Positions 32,670 to 41,153 of a DNA stretch of 64,000 nucleotides are shown in pieces. The notes below the pieces were generated by a model. The model saw only the letters and a list, made by a program, of their open reading frames with translations. It was not told the origin of the DNA and did not search any database. A program made the position numbers and the translations under genes. Origin of the DNA: Shimia_B sp038528385 (GTDB lineage Bacteria; Pseudomonadota; Alphaproteobacteria; Rhodobacterales; Rhodobacteraceae). How positions within the stretch are numbered: position 1 is the stretch's first letter; each line of letters begins with the position of its first letter. The stretch is taken from NCBI GenBank assembly GCA_038528385.1, contig JBCBET010000006.1, positions 62,001 to 126,000 of the forward strand. Direction: 5' to 3'.

Positions 32670-34280
32670 CTACCACGAGGTCGTATCGAGCCCGCATGCA
32701 GTTCCGAGGTCCCGCAGGCCGTCCGGTGCACCGACCATCAATTCCGACGCGGCAGACGCGTACCGATCGAGGTAGCCACAACGCAGTGGTCCCGGCAAAG
32801 TCGGCGTGATGCCAGACAGGATAGTCTGGTACGTCGATCGCGCCCGCGCGGCCGACGCATCGGAATGGCCTGCATCAAAGCTCAGTCGAATGTCCGTCAA
32901 AGCATTGTCGAAGTCCAGATTGGAGACATGCGCAAGAGCCCTGATGAGAAAGGTATTTCCCGTCGGGCGTCCTCTTTCGAACACTGGCCTGAGAAGGTCC
33001 ATGGCCCGTGCCCCGCGGCTCGGGTCTTCGCCTCGGTCAAGGTAAATCCGCGCTGCGAATTCACGGACAGTGTGCGAACCGGGATCGTGAAAGAGGGCTC
33101 TTTCGACGGTTTCCTCCGCCAGATCCTGTTGGCCGTCCGCAAGGTGCAGGATTGCAAGGTTGCCCAGCGTCACCGCATTCGTCGGCTCGGCTCTGAGCTG
33201 CCGCTCGTAGAGCCGTCGGGCGCTGGCGCGACCAGATGCGTCGATTGCCGTCCTATGGGCGATGACGCCAAGGCCGAGATAGACAAATCTGGCATTTCGA
33301 TCCATGCGTCGAACCCTGAGAAGGGTCCGGCGTGCCTGATCAAACTCCTGTAAATCCATATGCAGGAATGCCTTGTTGACATGTGGTCCGGCAAAATTCG
33401 CAGGGCCGAGTTCTTCTGCAAGGCGGATTGCCTCGTCGTACCAGTAAAAGGCCTCCTCCGTGCGCCCATGACGACCATGGAGCACGCCAAGGAGATTTGC
33501 GGCCCATGCCGCATCTCGGTGCCTCGCCCGCAACATGTCGATCAAAATCGTTTCCACCGTTGCCATCTCTGACGTGAAAAGCGCTGGCTTCTCCTCGGCA
33601 GGCACGGTGGAATAGTGATGGTATGCAATGTAGTAGGGTTCGATCTGCAGAAATGCCGCGATCGCAAGGCCCTCAATGCCTTCGTTCAATTCCGTCTCAT
33701 CCGCGAAATCCAACGACGCCGGCCTGTGGGACACATCTCCGTCCATGACCCGCACCCGAAGTGAATAGCCCGCGTCGCAACTCGTCTCGCGACAAACGAC
33801 TTCTCCGATGAACCGTGTTTCTGGCAGGCCGAGCGCACCCCTGAGCATGCGACTGAGGGAGCGAAGGCTTATCTCGGACCCCGGCGCCTGAATATCTGCG
33901 AGACGAGCTTGCGATCTGACTGCCGCGGTTGCCTTGGCCGTGTCAGACGCAACGATAATGGCCGTCACTTCATCGACGAAGCGCTGCGCAAGCACGTCTC
34001 CGGTCAGCCCCGTGTCCACGAGAGACGTGGGCACACTGAAGGGCTCGACGATGACAGGCCTCTCGAAGAGCTCCCCAACAAAGACGATAACGAAAATCAA
34101 CGCGACGGTTGCGGCTACGGCTGCACCGACGAGGATCGGCAAGGCCTTTACGAGCTTCCAGAGCCCAGTGAACGCGCTCGAGGCATATCCTGCCGCGGCC
34201 GTTCGTTTTTTCGCGATAGCGCGAGCCACTTGATACAAGCCGGGCCAATTGAAAGCCCAGAAATTCACTTTGCCCGACAT
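32670..34280 (-). CDS. TPR-containing single-pass membrane protein, unknown function
   Basis: A 536-residue protein read from ATG 34280, with GAGGTGG nine bases upstream. A longer frame would need a TTG at 34334. A membrane segment at about residues 47-72 (ALPILVGAAVAATVALIFVI) is followed by a periplasmic region, then TPR-like helices from about 255 (WAANLLGVLHGRHGRTEEAF, GNLAILHLADGQQDLAEETV, ALAHVSNLDFDNALTDIRLS). The base composition is visibly lower in GC than its neighbours (31 G/C of 60 in 33601-33660), pointing to horizontal origin. No specific family recognised. Confidence 0.78.
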   Translation of the reverse strand: MSGKVNFWAFNWPGLYQVARAIAKKRTAAAGYASSAFTGLWKLVKALPILVGAAVAATVALIFVIVFVGELFERPVIVEPFSVPTSLVDTGLTGDVLAQRFVDEVTAIIVASDTAKATAAVRSQARLADIQAPGSEISLRSLSRMLRGALGLPETRFIGEVVCRETSCDAGYSLRVRVMDGDVSHRPASLDFADETELNEGIEGLAIAAFLQIEPYYIAYHHYSTVPAEEKPALFTSEMATVETILIDMLRARHRDAAWAANLLGVLHGRHGRTEEAFYWYDEAIRLAEELGPANFAGPHVNKAFLHMDLQEFDQARRTLLRVRRMDRNARFVYLGLGVIAHRTAIDASGRASARRLYERQLRAEPTNAVTLGNLAILHLADGQQDLAEETVERALFHDPGSHTVREFAARIYLDRGEDPSRGARAMDLLRPVFERGRPTGNTFLIRALAHVSNLDFDNALTDIRLSFDAGHSDASAARARSTYQTILSGITPTLPGPLRCGYLDRYASAASELMVGAPDGLRDLGTACGLDTTSW

Positions 34281-34335
34281 GGCGAAATTCCACCTCAAAT
34301 AATGAAATGGTACCGAGGCGGAGCTTTTTTTCAAG

Positions 34336-34785
34336 TCAGGCGGGCAGCGTGCCCTCGAGGACGTAGCGCAGCATGTCGGCGACCTTTGCGGGGTCGTCGG
34401 TCACGGCGAGCGCGGCGGCGTCCACCTCCTTGAGCGCGTGCTGATGATCGGGGCCGTGGATGACGATGAGGCTCTTGCCCAGCGCGGCGGCGTAGCCCGC
34501 GTCGAAGGCCGCGTTCCACTGCTTGTACTTTTCGCCGAAGCGGACGACGACGACATCGGCCGCCTCGATGGCGCGGCGCGTGCGGATGGCGTTGAGCTTC
34601 GCGCCCTTGTGGTCGTGCCAGAATTTCTGGTCCTCGGCACCCATGATCGCCACGCCGCAATCGTCGCTCGCGGCGTGATCGGTGACCGGGCTTGAGAAGC
34701 GGACATCGAGCCCCGCGCAGGCCGCGACGATCTCCTCCCGCCAATCGGTGTGTATCTCGCCGCTCAGGTAGACGTTGAGTTGCAT
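34336..34785 (-). CDS. YtoQ family protein
   Basis: A 149-residue protein with the YtoQ pattern: LNVYLSGEIHTDWREEIVAA, SSPVTDHAASDDCGV, AEDQKFWHDHKGAKLNAIRT, RFGEKYKQWNAAFDAGYAAA and the end LIVIHGPDHQHALKEVDAAA. It looks like a nucleoside-deoxyribosyltransferase-like Rossmann fold, but its activity is unknown. ATG 34785 has GGAGG five bases upstream; another ATG at 34797 overlaps that site. It is the last gene of the pheS-pheT strand, 137 bp after pheT. Confidence 0.85.
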   Translation of the reverse strand: MQLNVYLSGEIHTDWREEIVAACAGLDVRFSSPVTDHAASDDCGVAIMGAEDQKFWHDHKGAKLNAIRTRRAIEAADVVVVRFGEKYKQWNAAFDAGYAAALGKSLIVIHGPDHQHALKEVDAAALAVTDDPAKVADMLRYVLEGTLPA

Positions 34786-34814
34786 TCCATCCTCCATTAC
34801 TGGCTCCCGCGCCC

Positions 34815-34857
34815 GCCGCACGTCCCGCCCCGGGTCTGCCGCACGTCCCGCCCCGGG
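34815..34857. repeat. 20-bp direct repeat between pheT and the ytoQ-type gene
   Basis: GCCGCACGTCCCGCCCCGGG occurs at 34815-34834 and again at 34838-34857, with a period of 23. Both copies contain CCCGCCCCGGG runs able to form alternative G/C pairings. It could be a slippage duplication or part of a termination region for pheT. Confidence 0.75.
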
Positions 34858-34922
34858 CCCGACCCGGGCCCTCCGCCTCACGGACCACGAGGTCCCGGAT
34901 CACGTCCGAGACGGGACGCTCT

Positions 34923-37340
34923 TTAGCCGCGCAGCGCGCCGCCCGTGGCTTTCACGACCTTCTCCACGATCTTGGCGCTCACCGCCTCGATCTCGGCGTC
35001 CTTCAGCGTGGCCTCGCGCGGTTGGAGCCGCACGGTGACGGCGAGCGATTTCTGCCCCTCGCCCAGGCTGCCGCCGATGAATTCGTCGAAGACGCGCACC
35101 TCCTCGATCAACGCCTTGTCGGCGCCCATGGCCGCGTTGATGAGCGTGAGCGCCTCCACATCCGCGCCCACGACAAAGGCGAAATCGCGCTCTACCGCTT
35201 GCAGATCGCTCACCCCGAGGGCGGCCCGCGCCGCGCCGCCCGCGCGCCGCATGGGGATCGCGCCGGGCCAGAGGGTGAAGGCCATGGCGGGCCCTTTGAC
35301 GTCGAGCGTCTCGAGCGCCTTGGGGTGGAGCTCGCCGAATTCGGCGAGCACGGTCTTGCCCAGCGCGATCACGCCCGAGCGCCCGGGATGGAACCACGGG
35401 CTCGCCTCGCGCCGGATCTGCGCGCGCGCGGGCGCGCCGAGGGCCGCGAGCAGCACCTCCACATCGGCCTTGACGTCATAGACGTCGACCGCGCGCCGCG
35501 CCTTGTGCACGTCCTTCGGGCCCGTCTGGCCCACGAGCACCGCGCTGAGCGAGGCGCCCTGGTCCTCGGGCTCGCCCCCTGCCCAGGTCGCGCCCACTTC
35601 GAAGAGCGCGAGATCGGCCATCCCGCGCGCCTGGTTGCGCGCCGCCGCCTGCAGGAGGCCCGGCAGGAGCGAGGGCCGCATGTGGCTCATGTCGCTCGAG
35701 ATCGGGTTTTCCAGCGCCGTGGCCGCTGTGCCGCCGCCGAAGGCCGCCGCCGCGGCCTGATCGATGAAGCTGTAGGTGACGCATTCGTTGTAGCCGAGGC
35801 CCGCCGCCGTGCGCCGCGCGGTCTGCTCGCGCCGCTGGCCCGGCGTCAGAATCGGGCGGCCCGCGCCCATGCGCCCGCCCAGGGGCGGGAGCGGCTTGCC
35901 CTCGAGCTTCGTGAGCGACGCCACCCGCGCCACCTCCTCCACGAGGTCGGCCTCGCCCAGCACGTCGGGCCGCCAGGAAGGCACATGGGCCATGTCACCC
36001 TCGAGCGTGAAGCCCAGCGCAAGAAGCGTCGCGCGCTGCGTCTCGGCGGGGATCTCCATGCCCACGAGGCTTTCTACCCGCGCGGTGTCGAGCCGGTAGG
36101 CGCGAGCGACGTCGGGGATGGCGCCTGCCACCACGACCTCGGAGGCCTCGCCGCCCGCGTGATCGAGGATCATGCGCGTGGCGCGGTCGAGGCCCTCGGG
36201 CGTGAAGGCCGGGTCGATCCCCCGCTCGAAGCGGTAGCGCGCGTCCGAATTGATCTTCATCGCGCGGCCCGTATAGGCGGTGCGCACCGGGTCGAAATAC
36301 GCCGCCTCGATGAAGACGTTCACCGTCTCCTCCGTCACGCCGGAGCGCAGGCCGCCCATGACGCCCGCGATGCTCTCGGGGCCCGCGTCGTCGGCGATGA
36401 CGGTCGCGCCTTCCGGGAAGACGTAGTCCTTCTCGTCGAGGCCGGTGATCTCCTCCCCGCCCTTGGCGCGGTAAAGCCGAAGCGCGCTGCCGGCGATCTT
36501 GTCGGCGTCGAAGACATGGAGCGGGCGGTTGAGGTCGTAGGTGAAGAAGTTCGTCACATCCACGAGGAAGCTGATGGGGCGCAGCCCGATGGCGCGCAGC
36601 CACCGTTGCAGCCAGTCGGGCGAGGGCCCGTTCTTCACCCCGCGCACGAGGCGGCCATAGAAGACAGGCGCCTGCGCCAGCGTATCGGCGTCGATGGTCA
36701 CACGCACCGGGCAGGGGAAGCTGCCCTCCACCGGCGCGGGCGCGCGCGGCTTCATCGTGCCGAGGCCACGGGCCGCCAGATCGCGCGCGATGCCGCGCAC
36801 GCCCAGCGCGTCGGGGCGGTTGGGGGTGATGGCGATCTCGATCACGGGATCGACCTTCGCGGGGTCATGTTCGGCCAGCCAATCCACGAAACGCTGCCCC
36901 ACCTCGCCAGAGGGCAGCTCGATGATCCCGTCATGCTCGTCGGAGAGCTCCATCTCCCGCTCCGAGCACATCATGCCGTAGCTTTCGACGCCGCGGATCT
37001 TGCCCACGCCGATCGTCGTGTCGATCCCGGGTACGTAGGTGCCGGGCGTGGCGATCACCACCGTGATCCCCGCCCGCGCATTGGGCGCGCCGCAGATGAT
37101 CTGCGTCGTGGCGCCGGCCTCGCCCTCGCGCCCCGTCTCCACTTGGCACACGCGCAACCGGTCAGCGTCGGGGTGCGGCTCCGCGCTCACCACCTTGCCG
37201 ATGGTAAAGGCCGAAAGCCGCTCCGCGGGGTTTTCGATGCCTTCCACCTCGAGCCCGAGATCGGTGAGCGCATAGGCGATCTCCGCCACGCTTGCCTCGG
37301 TCTCCAGGTGGTCCTTCAGCCAGGAGAGGGTGAATTTCAT
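34923..37340 (-). CDS. pheT: Phenylalanyl-tRNA synthetase beta subunit
   Basis: An 805-residue subunit with standard domain order. The N-terminal MKFTLSWLKDHLETEASVAE leads into a tRNA-binding OB domain (about 40-150, CQVETGREGEAGATTQIICG). The B3/B4 editing region (about 210-390), the B5 domain, a catalytic-like core (TARRTAAGLGYNECVTYSFI) and the C-terminal anticodon-binding ferredoxin fold (about 710-805, AVERDFAFVVGADVEALTLI) follow. It pairs with PheS as (alpha-beta)2. It is separated from pheS by two other genes on the same strand. Confidence 0.97.
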   Translation of the reverse strand: MKFTLSWLKDHLETEASVAEIAYALTDLGLEVEGIENPAERLSAFTIGKVVSAEPHPDADRLRVCQVETGREGEAGATTQIICGAPNARAGITVVIATPGTYVPGIDTTIGVGKIRGVESYGMMCSEREMELSDEHDGIIELPSGEVGQRFVDWLAEHDPAKVDPVIEIAITPNRPDALGVRGIARDLAARGLGTMKPRAPAPVEGSFPCPVRVTIDADTLAQAPVFYGRLVRGVKNGPSPDWLQRWLRAIGLRPISFLVDVTNFFTYDLNRPLHVFDADKIAGSALRLYRAKGGEEITGLDEKDYVFPEGATVIADDAGPESIAGVMGGLRSGVTEETVNVFIEAAYFDPVRTAYTGRAMKINSDARYRFERGIDPAFTPEGLDRATRMILDHAGGEASEVVVAGAIPDVARAYRLDTARVESLVGMEIPAETQRATLLALGFTLEGDMAHVPSWRPDVLGEADLVEEVARVASLTKLEGKPLPPLGGRMGAGRPILTPGQRREQTARRTAAGLGYNECVTYSFIDQAAAAAFGGGTAATALENPISSDMSHMRPSLLPGLLQAAARNQARGMADLALFEVGATWAGGEPEDQGASLSAVLVGQTGPKDVHKARRAVDVYDVKADVEVLLAALGAPARAQIRREASPWFHPGRSGVIALGKTVLAEFGELHPKALETLDVKGPAMAFTLWPGAIPMRRAGGAARAALGVSDLQAVERDFAFVVGADVEALTLINAAMGADKALIEEVRVFDEFIGGSLGEGQKSLAVTVRLQPREATLKDAEIEAVSAKIVEKVVKATGGALRG

Positions 37341-37514
37341 GGGTCGCTGCCTCTGGTCGTTGCCGGGCGCGGGCTACCCCATTTGCCCGGGAGGGGAAAG
37401 ACCGGAGCGCCGCCGGGGTGCCGCGCGCGCCGGAGGGATCGCGTCGCTGCCGACGCCATGTGCCCCCGGTCGCTGCGGGCGGCTGCGGCCCCGGCCCGTC
37501 AGGCGGGCAAAAAG

Positions 37515-38237
37515 TCAGACCGCGCGGCGGCGGTCCGCGGCGGGCCCCGGCACGCGGATGCCGGTCTCCCCCACCACCACCGCGCCGGTCGGGTCGCTCA
37601 GCGTGCTTCGTGTCTTGTCGATCAGCTCGGCACTCTTGGCCGCGAGGCTCCGGATCTCGTCGGCGATGACCTTGAAGCTTCGCCCGCTTTCGCCGCCCGC
37701 CCGCGCCGCCTCCACGCTCGCGTTGAGAGAGATGAGGTGGATCATGCGGCCGATATCCTCGACCTCAACGAACATCTTTTCCAGCTGCGCGGTCTGCGCC
37801 TCGAGATGCCGTGCGCGCTCCCGGCCCGCCTCCTCCCGCGCGGCCTCGAAGGACCGGATGAAAAGATAGAAGGCCGGGAGCGTCGCCGTGCGCGCCCGCG
37901 TCGTCAGGAGGCTCGCGGCATCGCGCGAAAGCGCGCCATACGTCTCCGCGGGATCGACGGACGCGATCTCCCGCGCGAAGCCCTCGATCTCTTCGAGCGC
38001 GGCGTCCTTGGCCGGGTCTGCCCTGGCCGCCTCGCGTACGAGCGGCATGTCCTTGATGGCGGCGATCACCGCCGTGAAGCGCGCGGTGAAATCCGTGAGA
38101 TAGGCCGCCAGTTCCTCGCGCTCGGCGGGGTCGGTGGCGGTCGCCAGCGTGATGCCGATGGCCCCGGCATTGACGGCGAGCCCGCGGCCGCGGCGCAGCT
38201 GCTTGATGGCGGTGTCGCGCTCGTCTTCGATGTACAC
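37515..38237 (-). CDS. Soluble chemoreceptor-hairpin (MCP signalling domain) protein
   Basis: A 240-residue all-helical protein without membrane segments. The C-terminal part has the kinase-control hairpin tip of chemoreceptors: LISLNASVEAARAGGESGRS then FKVIADEIRSLAAKSAELID. The upstream 150 residues form a helical input region (REELAAYLTDFTARFTAVIA, ATLPAFYLFIRSFEAAREEA). The GTG start at 38237 has AGGGG about seven bases upstream; an ATG at 38282 is longer but lacks a ribosome-binding site. It sits between pheS and pheT, an unexpected place, and no che genes are in view. Confidence 0.83.
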   Translation of the reverse strand: MYIEDERDTAIKQLRRGRGLAVNAGAIGITLATATDPAEREELAAYLTDFTARFTAVIAAIKDMPLVREAARADPAKDAALEEIEGFAREIASVDPAETYGALSRDAASLLTTRARTATLPAFYLFIRSFEAAREEAGRERARHLEAQTAQLEKMFVEVEDIGRMIHLISLNASVEAARAGGESGRSFKVIADEIRSLAAKSAELIDKTRSTLSDPTGAVVVGETGIRVPGPAADRRRAV

Positions 38238-38292
38238 TCGGGGGCCCCTTGCGATCTGCCGGAGGCATAGCCCGCGCCGCATTAAGCCGCGG

Positions 38293-38508
38293 TTAATCGC
38301 GCTCGCTCTCCCGCGTCCTCGCCTTGAGCCAGAGTGACACGCCGAAGGCGGGCAGGATCACCACCGCCCAGCCCGCCGCGTTGAGGAGCGTGAGGCGCAG
38401 CTTCACCTCCTGCGGAGCCTCCGAAAGCCAGAGCAGTATGTGCCCGCCGATGACGAAGACCGCCACAGCCACCGCGAGAAAGGGCAGAACCCGCCGCCAG
38501 AGCGGCAC
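38293..38508 (-). CDS. Small two-helix membrane protein after pheS
   Basis: A 71-residue protein from a GTG that overlaps the pheS stop (TAGTG). It has two hydrophobic segments, VLPFLAVAVAVFVIGGHILL and LNAAGWAVVILPAFGVSLWL, and a basic C-terminus KARTRESERD. The family is not recognised. The overlap implies coupling to pheS. Confidence 0.7.
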   Translation of the reverse strand: MPLWRRVLPFLAVAVAVFVIGGHILLWLSEAPQEVKLRLTLLNAAGWAVVILPAFGVSLWLKARTRESERD

Positions 38509-39581
38509 TAGCGGCTGAGCCCCGCGGCGAGGTTGGGCTGATCGAGCGCGGCGAACCCGTAGTGGCGGAGCCAGCGCAAATCGCTGTCGAAGAAGGCGCG
38601 CAGGTCCGGGATGCCGTATTTGAGCATCGCGATCCGGTCGATCCCCATGCCGAAGGCAAAGCCCTGCCACTCGGTCGGGTCGATCCCGCCGTTCTCCAGC
38701 ACCTTGGGGTGCACCATGCCGGAGCCCAGGATCTCGAGCCAGTCGTCGCCCTCGCCGATCTTGAGCGTCCCGTCCTGCCAGGAGCAGCGGATATCGACCT
38801 CCGCCGAGGGCTCGGTGAAGGGGAAGTGGGAGGCGCGGAAGCGGAGCTCCACGCGGTCGACCTCGAAAAACGTCCGGCAGAATTCCTCCAGCGTCCACTT
38901 GAGATGCGCCATGGAGATGTCGCGGTCGATGGCGAGCCCCTCCACCTGGTGGAACATGGGCGTGTGCGTGGCGTCATAGTCGCTGCGATAGGTGCGGCCC
39001 GGCGCGATGATCCGAACCGGCGCGCCCTGCGCCTCCATGGTGCGGATCTGGACCGGGCTGGTATGGGTGCGCAGCACGTGGGGCGGGCGATTGTCGCCCG
39101 GCTCGCGCGCCATGTAGAACGTGTCCATCTCCGCCCGGGCGGGATGGTGCCCGGGGATATTGAGCGCGTCGAAATTGTACCAGTCGCTCTCGATTTGCGG
39201 GCCTTCGGCCACGGAGAAACCGAGCGCGGCGAAGATCGCCGTGAGCTCTTCCCAGACCTGGCTGACGGGGTGGATCGTGCCCGCCGGGCGGCGGCGCCCG
39301 GGCAGCGTCACGTCGAGCCATTCGCCCGCGAGCCGTTCCTCCAGTGCCGCATCGGCGAGCGCGGCCTTGCGCGCGGCGAGCGCGCTGTTGATCTCGTCCT
39401 TCAGCGCGTTGAGCGCGGGGCCTGCCACCTGCCGCTCCTCGGGCGTCATCTTGCCCAGTTCGCGCATCTTGAGGCTGATCTCGCCCTTCTTGCCCACGGC
39501 CCTGACGCGCAGCTCCTCGAGCGCGGCCTCGTCTGCCACGTCCTTGATGAGATCGATATACTTGGCGCGCAGGTCTTCCAT
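38508..39581 (-). CDS. pheS: Phenylalanyl-tRNA synthetase alpha subunit
   Basis: A 357-residue class II synthetase subunit. The N-terminal coiled coil (about 1-90) leads to the catalytic core: HPVSQVWEELTAIFAALGFS (motif 1 region), APGRTYRSDYDATHTPMFHQ (motif 2), and WQGFAFGMGIDRIAMLKYGI (motif 3). ATG 39581 has AAGGAGAG upstream and starts the conserved part (MEDLRAKYIDLIKDV). First gene of the pheS-(small membrane)-(MCP hairpin)-pheT strand. Confidence 0.97.
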   Translation of the reverse strand: MEDLRAKYIDLIKDVADEAALEELRVRAVGKKGEISLKMRELGKMTPEERQVAGPALNALKDEINSALAARKAALADAALEERLAGEWLDVTLPGRRRPAGTIHPVSQVWEELTAIFAALGFSVAEGPQIESDWYNFDALNIPGHHPARAEMDTFYMAREPGDNRPPHVLRTHTSPVQIRTMEAQGAPVRIIAPGRTYRSDYDATHTPMFHQVEGLAIDRDISMAHLKWTLEEFCRTFFEVDRVELRFRASHFPFTEPSAEVDIRCSWQDGTLKIGEGDDWLEILGSGMVHPKVLENGGIDPTEWQGFAFGMGIDRIAMLKYGIPDLRAFFDSDLRWLRHYGFAALDQPNLAAGLSR

Positions 39582-39639
39582 GAGACTCTCCTTGGGATCG
39601 CGGGCTGCGATAGCGTGGCGCGGCTGGGCTGACAAGGGA

Positions 39640-39697
39640 GGGGGGCCAGCCCCCCGCTGCGCTCCCCCCGAAGTACGCAGCACAAAGAAGCGGGGGG
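39640..39697. repeat. G/C-run palindromic element upstream of pheS
   Basis: Runs GGGGGG (39640-39645), CCCCCC (39650-39655), CCCCCCG (39664-39670) and CGGGGGG (39691-39697) can pair in alternative ways. The intervening GAAGTACGCAGCACAAAGAAG resembles the spacer of palindromic repeats dispersed after genes in Rhodobacterales. It lies in the divergent region of pheS and the SGNH hydrolase gene, so it may also affect the pheS leader. Being a dispersed repeat is from memory and cannot be tested here. Confidence 0.5.
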
Positions 39698-39733
39698 CTT
39701 GCTTGCGCCGACCGTCTGCACCACCTTCGCGCC

Positions 39734-40393
39734 ATGCGATGGATACTGTTTATCCTCTGGGCGCTCACGGGTGCCGGTGCGATGGCGCAGGAGGCGCGCA
39801 TCGCCGTCCTGGGCGACAGCGTGATGGCGTGGAACGGGGCGCGATCCGTGGCGGACGTCATGGAAGAGGCCCTGGGAGAGCCGGTGCGCGACGCCTCCGT
39901 GAGCGGGGCGCAATTCGCCCACCGCCTGCGGCTTCTGGTGGGGCCCATGGATATCCGCGCGCAACTGCCCGCGGGCAGTTATGACTGGCTCGTCCTCACC
40001 GGCGGGGCAAACGACCTCGCGGCGCGCTGCAATTGCGCGGCCTGCGGGGAGACGCTCGACGCGCTCATCGGGCCGGAGGCCCGGCTCGGCGCCATCCCGG
40101 ATTTCCTCGAAGAGGCCCGCGCCCGCGGCGCCTGGATCCTCTGGGCGGGCTACTACGACACGCCCGCTGGCGGCGGGCCGTTCTCGGGATGCGAGGACGC
40201 GTTCGCCGTGCTCGACAGCCGGCTCGCGCGACTGGCGGAGCGGGAGGAAGACTTCCTCCTCGCCGATCTGGGCGACGTCATCGATGCCGCCGATCCGGAC
40301 CATTACGACCCCGACCGCGTCCATCCCTCGCCAGAAGGCTCGCGCCTGATCGGCCTCCACCTGGCGCGGATCATCGCCGACCTCGCGCCCTGA
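39734..40393 (+). CDS. Secreted SGNH/GDSL hydrolase family protein
   Basis: A 219-residue protein with a signal peptide (1-18, ending AMAQ). SGNH blocks are visible: block I VLGDSVMAWNG (catalytic Ser in GDS), block III LTGGANDLAA (Asn), and block V near DRVHPSPEGSRL (Asp and His). Two internal cysteines, CNCAACGET, may chelate or cross-link. It is probably a periplasmic esterase or lipase; the substrate is unknown. A bidirectional terminator follows. Confidence 0.88.
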   Translation: MRWILFILWALTGAGAMAQEARIAVLGDSVMAWNGARSVADVMEEALGEPVRDASVSGAQFAHRLRLLVGPMDIRAQLPAGSYDWLVLTGGANDLAARCNCAACGETLDALIGPEARLGAIPDFLEEARARGAWILWAGYYDTPAGGGPFSGCEDAFAVLDSRLARLAEREEDFLLADLGDVIDAADPDHYDPDRVHPSPEGSRLIGLHLARIIADLAP

Positions 40394-40400
40394 AACGGAA

Positions 40401-40426
40401 AAAGCCGCGCCCGGAAGCGCGGCTTT
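40401..40426. terminator. Bidirectional terminator between the SGNH gene and rplT
   Basis: AAAGCCGCGC (40401-40410) pairs perfectly with GCGCGGCTTT (40417-40426) around a 6-base loop CCGGAA. A-rich and T-rich flanks on either side suit both converging transcripts. Confidence 0.88.
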
Positions 40427-40450
40427 GCAATGACTCTCGGGCGCGGGCGA

Positions 40451-40816
40451 TCAGGCCGCCAGCGCACCCTTCGCCTGGTCCACGATGGCGCCGAACGCCT
40501 CGGGCTCGTGCACGGCGAGGTCGGCGAGCACCTTGCGGTCCACCTCGATCCCGGCCTTCGAGAGGCCGTTGATGAACGTGGAATAGGTCAGGCTCTCGTC
40601 ATGGGCGCGCACCGCCGCGTTGATCCGCTGGATCCAGAGCGCGCGGAACTGGCGCTTGCGGTTCTTGCGGTCGCGGGTCGCGTATTGATTGGCCTTGTCG
40701 ACCGCCTGCTTGGCCGTCTTGAAGACGTTCTTGCGGCGCGAGTAATAGCCTTTGGCCGCCTTGACGACCTTCTTGTGACGGGCGTGCGTGGTCGTACCAC
40801 CTTTGACGCGGGACAT
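40451..40816 (-). CDS. rplT: 50S ribosomal protein L20
   Basis: A 121-residue basic protein. MSRVKGGTTTHARHKKVVKA, YYSRRKNVFKTAKQAVDKAN and RKRQFRALWIQRINAAVRAH are standard bL20. It binds 23S rRNA early in 50S assembly. It follows rpmI by 14 bp on the same strand. infC, often the first gene of this operon, is not in the window. Confidence 0.97.
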   Translation of the reverse strand: MSRVKGGTTTHARHKKVVKAAKGYYSRRKNVFKTAKQAVDKANQYATRDRKNRKRQFRALWIQRINAAVRAHDESLTYSTFINGLSKAGIEVDRKVLADLAVHEPEAFGAIVDQAKGALAA

Positions 40817-40830
40817 GTCTCAAGCTCCTC

Positions 40831-41031
40831 TTAGCGGTCGTAGGGCATGTAGCCCTTGACGATCTTCTGATCCGGTTCGCTGAGCACGGTGGTGCCGCGG
40901 GCGGTGCGGATGAACTTGTTGGTGCGCTTGATCATGCCGTGGCGCTTGCCGGCCTGGGCGGCGACGACCTTGCCGGTGCCCGTGACCTTGAATCGCTTCT
41001 TGGCGGAAGACTTCGTCTTCATCTTAGGCAT
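40831..41031 (-). CDS. rpmI: 50S ribosomal protein L35
   Basis: A 66-residue protein starting MPKMKTKSSAKKRFKVTGTG with the end TVLSEPDQKIVKGYMPYDR. ATG 41031 has GGAG six bases upstream; an ATG two codons earlier lies inside that spacing. In a two-gene unit with rplT. Confidence 0.97.
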   Translation of the reverse strand: MPKMKTKSSAKKRFKVTGTGKVVAAQAGKRHGMIKRTNKFIRTARGTTVLSEPDQKIVKGYMPYDR

Positions 41032-41153
41032 TTTCATCTCCTATCGTTCGAGAACCACGCGGGAAGGCAATGCCATCGGGCCACCCGCGCTGACGAGATG
41101 GGCGTATAGGCGGGCGCGCCGCGCGGCGCAAGGCCTTTGCACCCGGGGCGCCG

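Noticed and set aside
34923..37340. pheT as a possible duplicate or truncated copy because it is not adjacent to pheS
   Set aside because: All domains from the OB fold to the C-terminal anticodon-binding fold are present at normal length (805 residues), and pheS lies on the same strand.
35022..38270. 1082-codon open frame opposite pheT and the MCP-hairpin gene
   Set aside because: It is rich in His, Arg and Gly as expected for antisense of high-GC genes; the minus-strand proteins are clear PheT and a chemoreceptor hairpin.
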